64,000 nt of DNA from RYN-230 sp963782185 (GCA_963782185.1 CAWAJB010000007.1:1-64000); one strand, 5' to 3'; shown: positions 35,365 through 43,564, counted from the stretch's first letter. Notes: a model not told the origin generated them from the sequence alone. Numbers and translations are program-made.

Positions 35365-35370
35365 TACCGT
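35365..35370 (+). promoter_or_regulatory. -10 box TACCGT of a leaderless tesB transcript
   Basis: TACCGT is 6 nt before the GTG at 35377, with no ribosome binding site between. Confidence 0.55.
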
Positions 35371-35376
35371 GCCCGC

Positions 35377-36204
35377 GTGAGCACGGCGCTGGAAAGCCTC
35401 GTCGATCTGCTCGACCTGGAGCAGATCGAGGTGAACATCTTCCGCGGTCGCAGTCCCAGTGACTGGCGGCAGCGCGTTTTCGGCGGCCAGGTCGCCGGCC
35501 AGGCGCTGGTGGCAGCCGGGCGGACGGTGCCCCCGGACCGGTCCGTTCACTCGCTGCACGCGTACTTCATCCGGCCCGGTGACCCGTCGACCCCGATCGT
35601 CTACACCGTGGACCGGGTCCGGGACGGCCGGTCCTTCACCACCCGGCGGGTCTCGGCCATCCAGCACGGCAAGACGATCTTCACGCTTTCCGCCTCGTTC
35701 CATCGTCCCGAGCCCGGCATCCAGCACACGGTGGGCATGCCCCCGGTGCCGCCCCCGGACACCATCGCCCAGCTCGCTGACGACGGGGTCCTGGCCGGGA
35801 ACTCCATCGACCTGCGCTTCGTCGGGCCGTCCCGGGTGGATTCCGGCGGCCAGCGGATCGCCGACACCGAGCACAACCTGGTCTGGCTGCGGGCTAACGG
35901 CGAGCTGCCCGACGACCCGCTGCTGCACGTGTGCCTGATGACCTACGCCTCCGACCTGACCCTGCTCGACTCGGTGCTGCGCCGGCACGGCCTGACCTGG
36001 ACCGACGGGCAGACAACCGGGGCCAGCCTCGACCACGCGATGTGGTTCCACCGGCCGTTCCGCGCGGACCGCTGGCTTCTGTACGATCAGGAATCGCCGA
36101 CGGCGGCCGGGGCGCGGGGACTGGCCTGGGGTCACGTCTTCACCGACGAGGGTGAGCTGGTGGTGTCCGTCGTGCAGGAGGGCCTGGTCCGGACCATGAC
36201 CTGA
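35377..36204 (+). CDS. tesB: Acyl-CoA thioesterase II
   Basis: TesB hydrolyses acyl-CoA to free fatty acid and CoA and consists of two hotdog folds. The 275-residue protein shows both: the N-terminal one with QRVFGGQVAGQALVAA, VHSLHAYFIRPGD and GRSFTTRRVSAIQHGK, and the C-terminal one with DLTLLDSVLRRHGLT, ASLDHAMWFHRPFRADRWLLYDQ and GLAWGHVFTDEGELV. The Asp of DHAMWFH and the Gln/Thr of the second fold are the catalytic region. Its length is close to the family norm. The start is set by a leaderless-type -10 box 6 nt upstream. Confidence 0.95.
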   Translation: MSTALESLVDLLDLEQIEVNIFRGRSPSDWRQRVFGGQVAGQALVAAGRTVPPDRSVHSLHAYFIRPGDPSTPIVYTVDRVRDGRSFTTRRVSAIQHGKTIFTLSASFHRPEPGIQHTVGMPPVPPPDTIAQLADDGVLAGNSIDLRFVGPSRVDSGGQRIADTEHNLVWLRANGELPDDPLLHVCLMTYASDLTLLDSVLRRHGLTWTDGQTTGASLDHAMWFHRPFRADRWLLYDQESPTAAGARGLAWGHVFTDEGELVVSVVQEGLVRTMT

Positions 36205-36236
36205 GCTAGCCTGCCTCGGGAGCCCTGCACGCCGGC

Positions 36237-36367
36237 CCGTCGCTGTCCGGGCGGCTGCCCGTCGCGGTCCGGGCGGCCGGCCCTTCACGGCCTGGGCGGC
36301 CGGACCTTCACGGCCCGGGCATGCCGGCTCCTTGCGGTCCGGGCATGCCGGCCCTCGCGGTCCGGCT
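36237..36367. repeat. Degenerate 24-bp tandem repeat after tesB
   Basis: About five copies of a unit like CACGGCCTGGGCGGCCGG with a period of 24 bp, each diverged by several bases. Non-coding; ends 14 bp before the A-rich element of the whiB7 promoter. Confidence 0.7.
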
Positions 36368-36380
36368 ACAGAAGTCGGCC

Positions 36381-36420
36381 GGAAAAAGAAGTTGCCCTGC
36401 CCGACCAGGGTCCTTAGGCT
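36381..36420 (+). promoter_or_regulatory. whiB7-type promoter: A-rich element, -35 TTGCCC, -10 TAGGCT
   Basis: GGAAAAAGAAG (36381-36391) directly precedes TTGCCC (36392-36397); 17 bp later is TAGGCT (36415-36420). WhiB7 proteins bind sigma and use their AT-hook on an A/T-rich stretch just upstream of the -35 box, and they activate their own promoter. This arrangement fits exactly and stands out in very GC-rich DNA. Confidence 0.75.
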
Positions 36421-36427
36421 TCTGCCT

Positions 36428-36457
36428 ATGTTCTTCGGTGAGCTTACGACGCCTTGA
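36428..36457 (+). CDS. Leaderless whiB7 leader peptide (9 residues)
   Basis: The ATG lies 7 nt after the -10 box, so transcription and translation would start together. The product is MFFGELTTP. Upstream ORFs of this kind in whiB7/wblC leaders sense slowed ribosomes and control a downstream terminator. A second short frame, GTG at 36438 to 36479 (13 residues), overlaps it in another frame and is coupled by GTGA to the longer ORF that follows. Confidence 0.5.
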   Translation: MFFGELTTP

Positions 36458-36475
36458 CGGAAGGGGGTGGGCCGA

Positions 36476-36793
36476 GTGAATAGCAACGAGACCTTCATGC
36501 CGGTCGCGGCACGTCCGCGCGCCGGGATTTCTGCTGCGTCGCTGGCTGCTCGCCCGTCCCTCGGCGTCCTGCCCGCCTCCTGCACCGCAGATATCCGTGA
36601 GATCGCGCCTTCGCGCGCTGCCGCGGGTGTTCGCATGCCGTGGCTCAGCCATGCGCCGGCGTCGGTTAAGCCGCGCCCCGGCTTTGCCCAGCGCACGCAG
36701 AACAACTCCGCACAGACGTACACCAACGCTATCGGCGCTGTCGCCACTGGCGACGGCCAAACGGGTTCGCTCCCAGCCTGGGATCCGGTCTAG
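36476..36793 (+). CDS. Possible 105-residue leader ORF in the whiB7 5' region
   Basis: A GTG at 36476 opens 105 codons ending 23 nt before the strong hairpin at 36817. The product (VNSNETFMPVAARPRAGISA...) is Ala/Pro/Ser-rich with no recognised domain. In favour: its start overlaps the stop of a 13-codon ORF as GTGA, and a GGAAGGGGG stretch lies upstream. Against: low complexity, no homology I recognise, and position inside a regulatory leader, where structured RNA would explain the conservation just as well. Confidence 0.3.
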   Translation: MNSNETFMPVAARPRAGISAASLAARPSLGVLPASCTADIREIAPSRAAAGVRMPWLSHAPASVKPRPGFAQRTQNNSAQTYTNAIGAVATGDGQTGSLPAWDPV

Positions 36794-36816
36794 ACAGGCC
36801 GGCCTGGATCCCTCAA

Positions 36817-36850
36817 AAGGCCGCGGACCCGCTACCGGGTCCGCGGCCTT
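36817..36850 (+). terminator. Perfect 15-bp stem terminator/attenuator upstream of whiB7
   Basis: AAGGCCGCGGACCCG (36817-36831), loop CTAC, CGGGTCCGCGGCCTT (36836-36850). The stem has no mismatch, and it lies about 390 nt after the predicted transcription start and 70 nt before whiB7. As in other whiB7 leaders, it should stop transcription unless ribosomes stall upstream. Confidence 0.8.
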
Positions 36851-36920
36851 CGTCATGCCGGGCCCGCCGTTTTGTCAGACCCACGAGAGACGGTAAGACC
36901 AGGACGAGAGGGGTTGGACG

Positions 36921-37286
36921 ATGTACGGGCCCGGTACCGCCGCCGTTGCTGCGGGCGCGGCGGGGTTCGAGGCAGTACCCGCACCAGAACCCGTGCGATC
37001 AGGATCAGGCCTGACCGAGGTCACTCGCGCTGTAGTGCCAGCGGCACGCAGCACGGAGCTGCCGTGCACGGAAGACCCGGAGTTGTTCTTCGCCGAGTCT
37101 CCCGAGGACGTGGAGACGGCCAAGGCGCTCTGTGTCGGTTGCGCCGCCAGGATGGTCTGCCTGTCCGGGGCTATGGAGCGCCGGGAGCCCTGGGGCGTGT
37201 GGGGCGGTGAGCTGTTCTTGCGCGGCGAGATCGTGCCCCGCAAGAGGCCGCGTGGTCGCCCACGCAAGACCGAAGTGGCGGCCTGA
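36921..37286 (+). CDS. whiB7: WhiB7-family antibiotic-resistance regulator
   Basis: WhiB7 (WblC) is a [4Fe-4S] partner of the primary sigma factor that switches on intrinsic antibiotic resistance genes. The 121-residue protein has the four cluster cysteines (Cys49, Cys71, Cys74, Cys80), the EPWGVWGGE turn shared by WhiB proteins, and the AT-hook PRGRPRK near residue 112 that marks the WhiB7 subgroup. The N-terminal 45 residues are variable, as usual. A GAGAGGGG site precedes the ATG. The upstream region holds an A-rich promoter, leader peptide and terminator, so control by attenuation is likely. Confidence 0.95.
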   Translation: MYGPGTAAVAAGAAGFEAVPAPEPVRSGSGLTEVTRAVVPAARSTELPCTEDPELFFAESPEDVETAKALCVGCAARMVCLSGAMERREPWGVWGGELFLRGEIVPRKRPRGRPRKTEVAA

Positions 37287-37338
37287 GTCGAGTCGTCGAT
37301 CAGTCAGTCAGTCAGCGAAGACGGGCGGTTGAGTCACA

Positions 37339-37527
37339 ATGCACCCGATCAACTATCCAGCGGAAAGGCATCGAGAACTACTGGACGAGTCCCGCCGGGA
37401 CGCCCGGGCAGCGCAGGTCCGCGCGCTGCGCAAGGCCTCGCGCCGGGTGGACCGGGCTTCCCGGAAACTCGAGCGCGCCAAGGCCTCGGCAAGGCGTTTG
37501 CGTCACGGGTTAGGGCTGATGCCCTGA
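37339..37527 (+). CDS. Small basic helical protein, unknown
   Basis: A 62-residue, strongly basic and probably all-helical protein (HRELLDESRRDARAAQVRAL, then RRVDRASRKLERAKASARRL). It has heptad-like spacing of Leu/Ala and may form a coiled coil. It begins 52 bp after whiB7 and ends before a strong terminator, so it may share the whiB7 transcript. I recognise no family. An overlapping longer frame (37329-37541) has worse composition. Confidence 0.5.
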   Translation: MHPINYPAERHRELLDESRRDARAAQVRALRKASRRVDRASRKLERAKASARRLRHGLGLMP

Positions 37528-37556
37528 GATTCATCCCGTGAACCATCAGACGGGGG

Positions 37557-37588
37557 CGTGGGGGCGGCCGGAACCGGCCGCCCCCACG
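37557..37588 (+). terminator. Strong hairpin ending the whiB7 transcript
   Basis: CGTGGGGGCGGCCGG (37557-37571) and CCGGCCGCCCCCACG (37574-37588) are perfect complements across AA, followed by TGTTTGCGT. It lies 30 bp after the small basic ORF. Confidence 0.75.
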
Positions 37589-37720
37589 TGTTTGCGTAAG
37601 CCGGGCGCCACCCGCAGCGCGTCGCGGGGGGCTTGGCCCGCGACGCGGGGCCAAGGCCCTGGCCCGCGGAGCCAGGGGGTGGGACCGGGCCAGCGCGGGA
37701 CCGGCCAGCGCGGGACCGGG

Positions 37721-39190
37721 CTAGCGCGGGGGCGGGGTAAGCGCCTCTTCGCTGCCCCCCGCGAGCCCGGCGTCGGGGTCATCACCGGCGTCGAGCCGCG
37801 TGCCCCGGGCGTCCGGGTCATGACCGGCGTCGAGCCGCGTGCGGGCGTCCGGGTCATCACCGGCGTCGAGCCGCGGGTCGCCTTCCCGCCGGTAGCCCGG
37901 CATCCACCGGATCATCTCGGCCCGGAACGGCCCTTCGGACTCCAACTGGCAGAGCACCCCGATGCCCTCCGTGGACACCCGGTGGATGAGAACGTAAGAC
38001 GGCGGCAGGTTGAGCCGCCGGCCGAGGTTCGAGGAGCGCGGGTCGGCCACCCGCGCGGCTTCACTGCGCAGCCACTCACGGCTGAACTTGAACGTGTCCA
38101 CCCGGGACGGCTCGGCGAGGGGGGCCAGGAAGGCGTACAGGGCATCGAGGTCGACCTTGATGCCCTCGCGGAGGAAACCCTGCGCGCGCAGCTCGTCTTC
38201 GGCCTCGCGGATGTCGCCGTCTCCGTGCATGATCCGCAGCAGCTTGCCGATGAACGGCGGCAGCCCGTCCGGCAGCCGGTCCACGGCCCCGAAGTCCAGC
38301 ACGCCGAGACGGCCGTCGGCGAGCATCCGGAAGTTGCCCGGGTGCGGGTCGGCGTGCAGCAGCCCGGCCCGGGCCGGCCCGGAGAACAGGAACCTGGTGA
38401 ACAGGATCCCGGCGCGGTTCCGCTCCTCCTGGGACCCGAACTCGATGATCTTGGCCAGCGGCGTGCCGTCCATCCACTCGGTGATGAGCACGTGATCTGT
38501 CGCCTGCACGACGGGGGGCACGTAGATGTCCGGGTCGCCCGCGTAGGCCTTGGCGAACGTCCGCTGCGACGCCGCCTCCAGCTGATAGTCGATCTCCTCG
38601 GCGACCCGGGCCCGCAACTCGTCCAGCAGCGGCTTGACCTCGAGCCCGGGCATGATGATGCCGAACAGCCGGGCGGCCCGGCTGAGCTGGTTGAAGTCGC
38701 TGAGCAGCGCCCGGCCTGCGCCCGGGTACTGGATCTTGACGGCCACCTGGCGGCCGTCCTCCCAGACCGCTCGGTGCACCTGCCCGATGGACGCCGCCGC
38801 CCGAGGCGTGTCGTCGAATTCCGCGAACGTCTCCCGCCAGGACGGGCCGAGATCCCGGGCGAGTACCTGGTGGACCGCCACAGCGGGCAGCGGCGGTGCG
38901 GATTCCTGCAACTTGGTCAGGGTGGCCCGGTACGGCCCGGCAATCTCCGGCGGCAGCGCCGCCTCGAAAATGGACAGCGCCTGGCCGAGCTTCATCGCAC
39001 CACCCTTCAGCTCGCCCAGGACGCGGAAGATCTGCTCAGCGGTGCGCTGCTGGATCTCTGCGGCAACGATCTCAGCAGGGCGGCCGCCGAGTCGCTTGCC
39101 CAGGCCGAGCGCGGTCCGGCCGGCCAGGCCGGCGGGAAGGGTGGCCAGCTTCGCAGTTCGGGTCACGGCACGCCGAGGGAGATCGTTCAC
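37721..39190 (-). CDS. ABC1/AarF (UbiB) family atypical kinase
   Basis: A 489-residue protein kinase-like fold with the ABC1 hallmarks: KGGAMKLGQALSIFEAALP (KxGQ region), the Ala-rich nucleotide loop RAAASIGQVHRAVW, VKIQYPG, the catalytic LLHADPHPGNFRML and the metal motif VLDFGAVDRLP. UbiB-type proteins act in quinone biosynthesis or lipid metabolism. The last 45 residues contain three RLDAGDDPDA-like repeats, encoded by a roughly 36-45-bp tandem repeat, and are not part of the fold. GTG start. It follows the ThiF-like gene in the same direction with a short gap. Confidence 0.9.
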   Translation of the reverse strand: MNDLPRRAVTRTAKLATLPAGLAGRTALGLGKRLGGRPAEIVAAEIQQRTAEQIFRVLGELKGGAMKLGQALSIFEAALPPEIAGPYRATLTKLQESAPPLPAVAVHQVLARDLGPSWRETFAEFDDTPRAAASIGQVHRAVWEDGRQVAVKIQYPGAGRALLSDFNQLSRAARLFGIIMPGLEVKPLLDELRARVAEEIDYQLEAASQRTFAKAYAGDPDIYVPPVVQATDHVLITEWMDGTPLAKIIEFGSQEERNRAGILFTRFLFSGPARAGLLHADPHPGNFRMLADGRLGVLDFGAVDRLPDGLPPFIGKLLRIMHGDGDIREAEDELRAQGFLREGIKVDLDALYAFLAPLAEPSRVDTFKFSREWLRSEAARVADPRSSNLGRRLNLPPSYVLIHRVSTEGIGVLCQLESEGPFRAEMIRWMPGYRREGDPRLDAGDDPDARTRLDAGHDPDARGTRLDAGDDPDAGLAGGSEEALTPPPR

Positions 39191-39204
39191 GCTTCCATTC
39201 TCGG

Positions 39205-40274
39205 TCAGGATGCCGGGCGCCTGCTACAGCGGCACTGCGGATGCGGGGCCCAACTCCGCCGGTGCCACTGCCAGTCAGGCAGCACGAGCTCCAGTGTGCC
39301 GTTGATCACCGCCGCCTCCGCGGTGGCCTGGTCGAGGAAGGCCAGCGCTTGCGCGGCGGCCTGGGCGGCCACCGCCGCGGTCAGCGCGGCCGCGCAGGCC
39401 GGGGGGTGCGGGCTCCGGCCGGAGGCCTGGGCGAGGATGAGCGGCCAGGCCGGGTCACGGTCGGTGCGGGCCATGTCCACGCAGCCCAGGCAGGCCGTCC
39501 GGCCCGGGACGACCAGCGGGCCGACTACGCCGATGGCTTCGCTGGCCGCCGCGGTCAGGTGGGCGACGCTGCCGGTCACCAGGGTGCCCGGTAACTCTGG
39601 CGGATAGCCGTCGGCCAGGACGGCCAGGTCCGGCCGACGTCCGCGTCCCGGCGCGCCCCGGCGCGGCGCGGCAGGCCCGTCCGCACCCGGGTGGCCGAGC
39701 CGGACCCGGCCCGCGGGTGGCCAGGCCGCCACCCGCGGCCCGCCGTCGGCCGGCCCGCCGTCGGCCCGCCGTCGGCCGGCCCGCCGTCGGCCGGCCCGCC
39801 GACCACCCCGGTGCAGCTGACCCGCCCGACACCGGACGCGGTCAGCAAGCCGGCCAGGCCGGACGCCACCGGCCCCGTCCCGTGTACCCGCACGTAAGCG
39901 CCCTGCCGCCGGGCCAGGACGAGGGCACCGCCGTCGGCGTGGCCGAGGGCCAGGGATACCGTCGCCAGCTCACCGGCCAGCCGGGCGCGCAGGCCGTCGG
40001 GCAGCGCCCGCAACGTCGCCGCCGGGAAGTCATGCAGCGCGCCTGCCGCGGCCAACAGGCCGATGACCCGCTCAGCCGCGTGACGCGAGATGCCCTGGTC
40101 CTGCGCCGCGCCGAGCACCTGCCCGAGATCCCGGCTGCCGTCGAGCAGGTTGATCAGTGCTTCCGCGCCGCGCATCCCCCGCAGCGCGACCGCCCGCCTC
40201 GGGTCGATGCCTATCTGCAGGGTGTCCGGGTCGCGCCAGACCATGAGGAGCCCTGCTTTGATCGCCGGCCTCAT
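39205..40274 (-). pseudogene. ThiF/E1-like Rossmann protein, frameshifted in a repeat tract
   Basis: The N-terminal half (ATG at 40274, MRPAIKAGLLMVWRDPDTLQ) has the region usually preceding ThiF-like domains in these proteins, then GTGPVASGLAGLLTASGVGRV, a Rossmann start as in ThiF/E1 enzymes. The frame changes in the GGPADGGPTAGR repeat tract (39720-39800), after which the other frame continues the domain: PDLAVLADGYPPELPGTLVTG, GPLVVPGRTACLGCVD (the CxxC) and a helical end. Family members sit beside the ABC1 gene in other actinobacteria; the role is unknown. The indel may be a sequence error in the repeats or slippage in vivo. Confidence 0.6.
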
Positions 40275-40364
40275 GAGCGTGACCCTGCCACGGCCGGCCG
40301 ACATTCCTGCCCCCCTTACCCCCCCGCGAGCGCATCCCGCCCCGGTCCTCAGCAGACGGCTTCC

Positions 40365-40415
40365 ATGATCCCGGGCACTATGGGGCGCTATGTGGCGGGA
40401 ATTGCCCGGGATCAT
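40365..40415 (-). terminator. 13-bp perfect inverted repeat after the DUF2342 gene
   Basis: ATGATCCCGGGCA (40365-40377) and TGCCCGGGATCAT (40403-40415) are exact inverted copies around a 25-nt loop. It lies 255 bp downstream of the stop of the gene at 40670 and 90 bp before the ThiF-like start. It could be a terminator, and it shares a GATCAT-type end with hairpins at 52266 and 56590. Confidence 0.5.
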
Positions 40416-40669
40416 GAAAGGCCTGCCTGGACCGCGGGCCCCCGGCCCGCCAAGGCACCCTGTGGACAGGCCTGTGGATTTCCTGGGGAAGTCGCGGGGC
40501 GCCCCTGTGCATACAGCGGGGGACAGCGGTGAATTGCCGGCCCGTCAGCCGTTCAGGGTGCCCCGAGCAGCCCCGTCTCCGTGCACCGCCTGTGGACAGC
40601 CGGCTTCAGGACGACCGCGCCCGCCTGCGGCGGGCTGAAGTGCCGCCGGAGGCGGCGCGGTAACCCGTG
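40416..40669. other. Intergenic region without recognised features
   Basis: With the hairpin above, the space between the ThiF-like start (40274) and the stop at 40670 is 395 bp. Short frames here have no domain and I see no promoter with confidence. Confidence 0.5.
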
Positions 40670-42304
40670 TCAGCGCGCCGGCGGGGGGCCTTCCGATCCC
40701 GGCCCATCGTCTGGCCCGTCCGGCCCCGCGCCCGGCCCAGAAGGCCCCGCGCCCGGCCCGGCCTGACCGCCCGGCCCGTCTCCGGCCTGACCGCCCGGCC
40801 CGTCTCCGGCCTGACCGCCCGGCCCGTCTCCGGCCTGACCGCCCGGCCCGTCTCCGGCCTGACCGCCCGGCCCGTCTCCGGCCTGACCGCCCGGCCCGCC
40901 CTGGGCCTCGTCGATCTCCTTGTCCAGCGCCGACATTTCCTCGTCCAGCGTGGACATGTCCAGCGCCGGCCGCCCGGCCACGAACCCTTCCGGGTCGTCG
41001 AAGTCCTCGGCCGTGGGCATCAGGTCCGGGTGGGTCCAGATCGCGTCCCGGCCCTCGGACCCGCGCACGTCGGTGAGCCGCCGCCAGATCTCGGCCGCCT
41101 CGCGCAGCCGCCGGGGCCGCAACTCCAGCCCGACCAGCGTGGCGAACGTCCGCTCCGCGGGACCGCCGGTGGCCCGGCGCCTCCGGATGGCCTCGGCGAG
41201 CGCGCCGGCCTGCGGCAGCCGGTCCCCGGCGGCGTCTTCCACCACGGTGGCGACCCAGCCCTCGACCAGGGCGAGCAGGGTCTCCAGCCGGGCCAGGGCC
41301 GCCTTTTGCTGCGGCGTGTCCTCAGGCTGGAACATGCTGGCGTCCGACAACGCCTCGCGCAGCGCGTCCGGGTTGGACGGGTCGATCTGGGGCATCGCGT
41401 CCCGCAGCGCCGAGGCGTCGACCGTGATGCCCCGGGCGTAATCCTCGACCGCGGCCAGCAACCGCGACCGCAGCCACGGCACGTGCGCGAACAGCCGGTG
41501 GTGGGCCGCCTCGCGCAGGGCCAGGAAGATCCGGATCTCCTCCGCGCTGATCGACAGGCCCTGGCCGAAGTCCGCCACGCCAGCGGGCAGCAGCGCCGCC
41601 ACGCCTTCCGGGCCCAGGGGGAGACCCACGTCGGTGGAGCTGACCACCTCGCGGGCCAGCCCGCCGACCGCAGCCCCGGTCTGGCCGCCGACCATCATGC
41701 CGCCGATGCGCTTCATCATGGCACCCAGGCCGCCGGTCAGCCCGGCCATGCCGCCCAGGCCGCCGGTGACCGCCTGCAGCGCGGAGTTCAGCTCGGCGGG
41801 CAGCTCCCCGCCGAGTTCCTCGGGGTTGCCGCTGATCATGCCGCCCAGGGCATCCACGGCCTTCTCGGCGATCGGGTCGCACAATGCCGACCACACCGGC
41901 AGCGTGGCCTCGACCCACTCCGACCGGCTCCAGGCCTGGGCGGTCCGGACCCCGCTGGGGAACGAGGTCGCCTCGTTCAGCCACAGGTCCGCGAGCTGGA
42001 CGGCCTCCACCACCTTCTTGCGGTCGGCGTCGAGCACGCTCGGATCGCCCTCGGCCGCGACCGTCTGCCTGGCCACGTTCTTGGCCAGGTCCCAGTTGAC
42101 CGGGCCGCCCTGCCACGCCATCAGGTCGGCGAACTGCCGCAGGGCATCAGCGAACTGCTGCGGGTCGCCGAGCGGCCCGAGCGGGTTGCCGCCCGGATTG
42201 TCGCCGGAGCCGCCCCCGGATCCACCGGATCCGCCGGAGCCACCCCGGCCACCAGAGCTCCCGGAACCGCCGGGCATACCAAAGCCGAAGGGAGGATCAG
42301 CCAT
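40670..42304 (-). CDS. Zincin-like metallopeptidase type 2 (DUF2342, F420-associated family)
   Basis: A 544-residue protein. A Gly/Ser-rich N-terminus (1-45) is followed by the DUF2342 core (about 50-450): NWDLAKNVARQTVAAEGD, SWVEATLPVW-like helices, a glycine-rich GMMVGGQTGAAVGGLA segment, and the putative metal site LREAAHHRLFAHVPWLRSRL (about 240-260). Such proteins often sit near F420 genes, but proteolytic activity is unproven. The C-terminus carries six copies of GGQAGDGP from a near-perfect 24-bp tandem repeat (about 40770-40900), then a GPGAGPSG-type tail. It is divergent from the SDR gene. Confidence 0.85.
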   Translation of the reverse strand: MADPPFGFGMPGGSGSSGGRGGSGGSGGSGGGSGDNPGGNPLGPLGDPQQFADALRQFADLMAWQGGPVNWDLAKNVARQTVAAEGDPSVLDADRKKVVEAVQLADLWLNEATSFPSGVRTAQAWSRSEWVEATLPVWSALCDPIAEKAVDALGGMISGNPEELGGELPAELNSALQAVTGGLGGMAGLTGGLGAMMKRIGGMMVGGQTGAAVGGLAREVVSSTDVGLPLGPEGVAALLPAGVADFGQGLSISAEEIRIFLALREAAHHRLFAHVPWLRSRLLAAVEDYARGITVDASALRDAMPQIDPSNPDALREALSDASMFQPEDTPQQKAALARLETLLALVEGWVATVVEDAAGDRLPQAGALAEAIRRRRATGGPAERTFATLVGLELRPRRLREAAEIWRRLTDVRGSEGRDAIWTHPDLMPTAEDFDDPEGFVAGRPALDMSTLDEEMSALDKEIDEAQGGPGGQAGDGPGGQAGDGPGGQAGDGPGGQAGDGPGGQAGDGPGGQAGPGAGPSGPGAGPDGPDDGPGSEGPPPAR

Positions 42305-42369
42305 CTCCGCGACCTCTCAGGCAGGATGGAAGGGTCACAACCGCCACGTTATCCCGGGAGCGGCACACG

Positions 42370-43473
42370 TTGAGCACTGCACGGGCCCAGGTTCGCCGCG
42401 AGCGCACTGATCAGGAGCCGCGTCCTGTCGTGGCCATCACCGGCGCCGCGCGTGGTCTGGGCCACGCCCTGGCCCTGCGGCTCGCGGCCGCCCCGGCGGT
42501 GCGCCGGGTCATTGCGATCGATGATCACCGCGGGGATGTGGTCGGCGTGACGTGGCGGCTGGCGGACGTCCGCGACCCCACCCTGGCCGGCCGGCTGAGC
42601 GGGGTGGACGTCCTGGTGCACACCGACATCGACATGGCGGCGGACACTGATGACCGGGCCCGCCGCGCCTTCAACGTCCGCGCCGCGCAGACGGTGCTCA
42701 CCTCGGCGGCCGCCGGGCGGGTCGGCCGGGTGATCCTGGTGACCAGCGCGATGGTGTACGGGGCCGCCCCGGACAACCCGGTTCCGCTGCCGGAGGATGC
42801 GCCGCTGGGTGTCGATCACGACGGGAGCGTGGCCGGTGACCTGCTCGAGATCGAGCACCTGGCCCAGCGCTCACCGCGGTCCCACCCGGGTATGGCCATC
42901 ACGGTGGTCCGCCCGGCCGCGCTGGTCGGCGAGGGGGTGGACACGCTCGTCACCCGGCATTTCGAGGCTCCGCGGCTGCTCACCGTGAAGGGCTGCGCGC
43001 CGCGCTGGCAGTTCTGCCATATCGAGGACCTGGTGTCCGCGCTCGAGCTGGCGGTGACCGGGAAGATCGACGGGTCGTTCGCGGTGGGCTGCGACGGGTG
43101 GCTGGAGGAAGACGAGGTCGAGGAGCTCAGCGGGCTGCGCCGGGTCGAGCTGCCCGCCGGGCTGACCTTCGGCACCGCCCAGCGGCTGCACCGGCTGGGG
43201 ATCACCCCGGCCCCGGTCACCGACCTGCGCTACATGGTCTACCCGTGGGTGGTGGACTGCCAGGCGCTGCGGGAGGTCGGCTGGCGGCCCGCCTACGACA
43301 ACGCCGCGGCCCTCGGTGAGCTCCTGAAGCAGCGCGCCGGGCACCACGCCGTGGCCGGCCGCCGGCTGCCCCGCAAGGAAGCGACGATCACCGCGGCCGG
43401 GGCGACCGTGGCCGTGATCGGCACGGCGGCCATCGTGCGGGAGGTGGCCCGCCGCCGCAAGCGCAGCACCTGA
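42370..43473 (+). CDS. NAD-dependent epimerase/dehydratase (extended SDR)
   Basis: A 367-residue protein with an N-terminal Rossmann motif VVAITGAARGLGHALALRL, DVRDPTLAGRLSGVDVLVH, ILVTSAMVYGAAPDN and VVRPAALVGEGVD, typical of extended short-chain dehydrogenases. The usual YxxxK catalytic pair is not evident: the region that should hold it reads GSVAGDLLEIEHLA, so catalysis may be lost or altered. The C-terminus has a basic, weakly hydrophobic tail (TITAAGATVAVIGTAAIVREVARRRK) that may touch the membrane. TTG start at 42370, and no better start was found. Divergent from the DUF2342 gene, and followed by moaE. Confidence 0.8.
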   Translation: MSTARAQVRRERTDQEPRPVVAITGAARGLGHALALRLAAAPAVRRVIAIDDHRGDVVGVTWRLADVRDPTLAGRLSGVDVLVHTDIDMAADTDDRARRAFNVRAAQTVLTSAAAGRVGRVILVTSAMVYGAAPDNPVPLPEDAPLGVDHDGSVAGDLLEIEHLAQRSPRSHPGMAITVVRPAALVGEGVDTLVTRHFEAPRLLTVKGCAPRWQFCHIEDLVSALELAVTGKIDGSFAVGCDGWLEEDEVEELSGLRRVELPAGLTFGTAQRLHRLGITPAPVTDLRYMVYPWVVDCQALREVGWRPAYDNAAALGELLKQRAGHHAVAGRRLPRKEATITAAGATVAVIGTAAIVREVARRRKRST

Positions 43474-43564
43474 TCCGCGGGCGGCTGCGGGCCTGCAGTG
43501 CCACCCCTACTTCTCCGCAACGAAAACCTTAACGCCCCGGGTCAGGGCGTCCAGGTTCAGGCGC

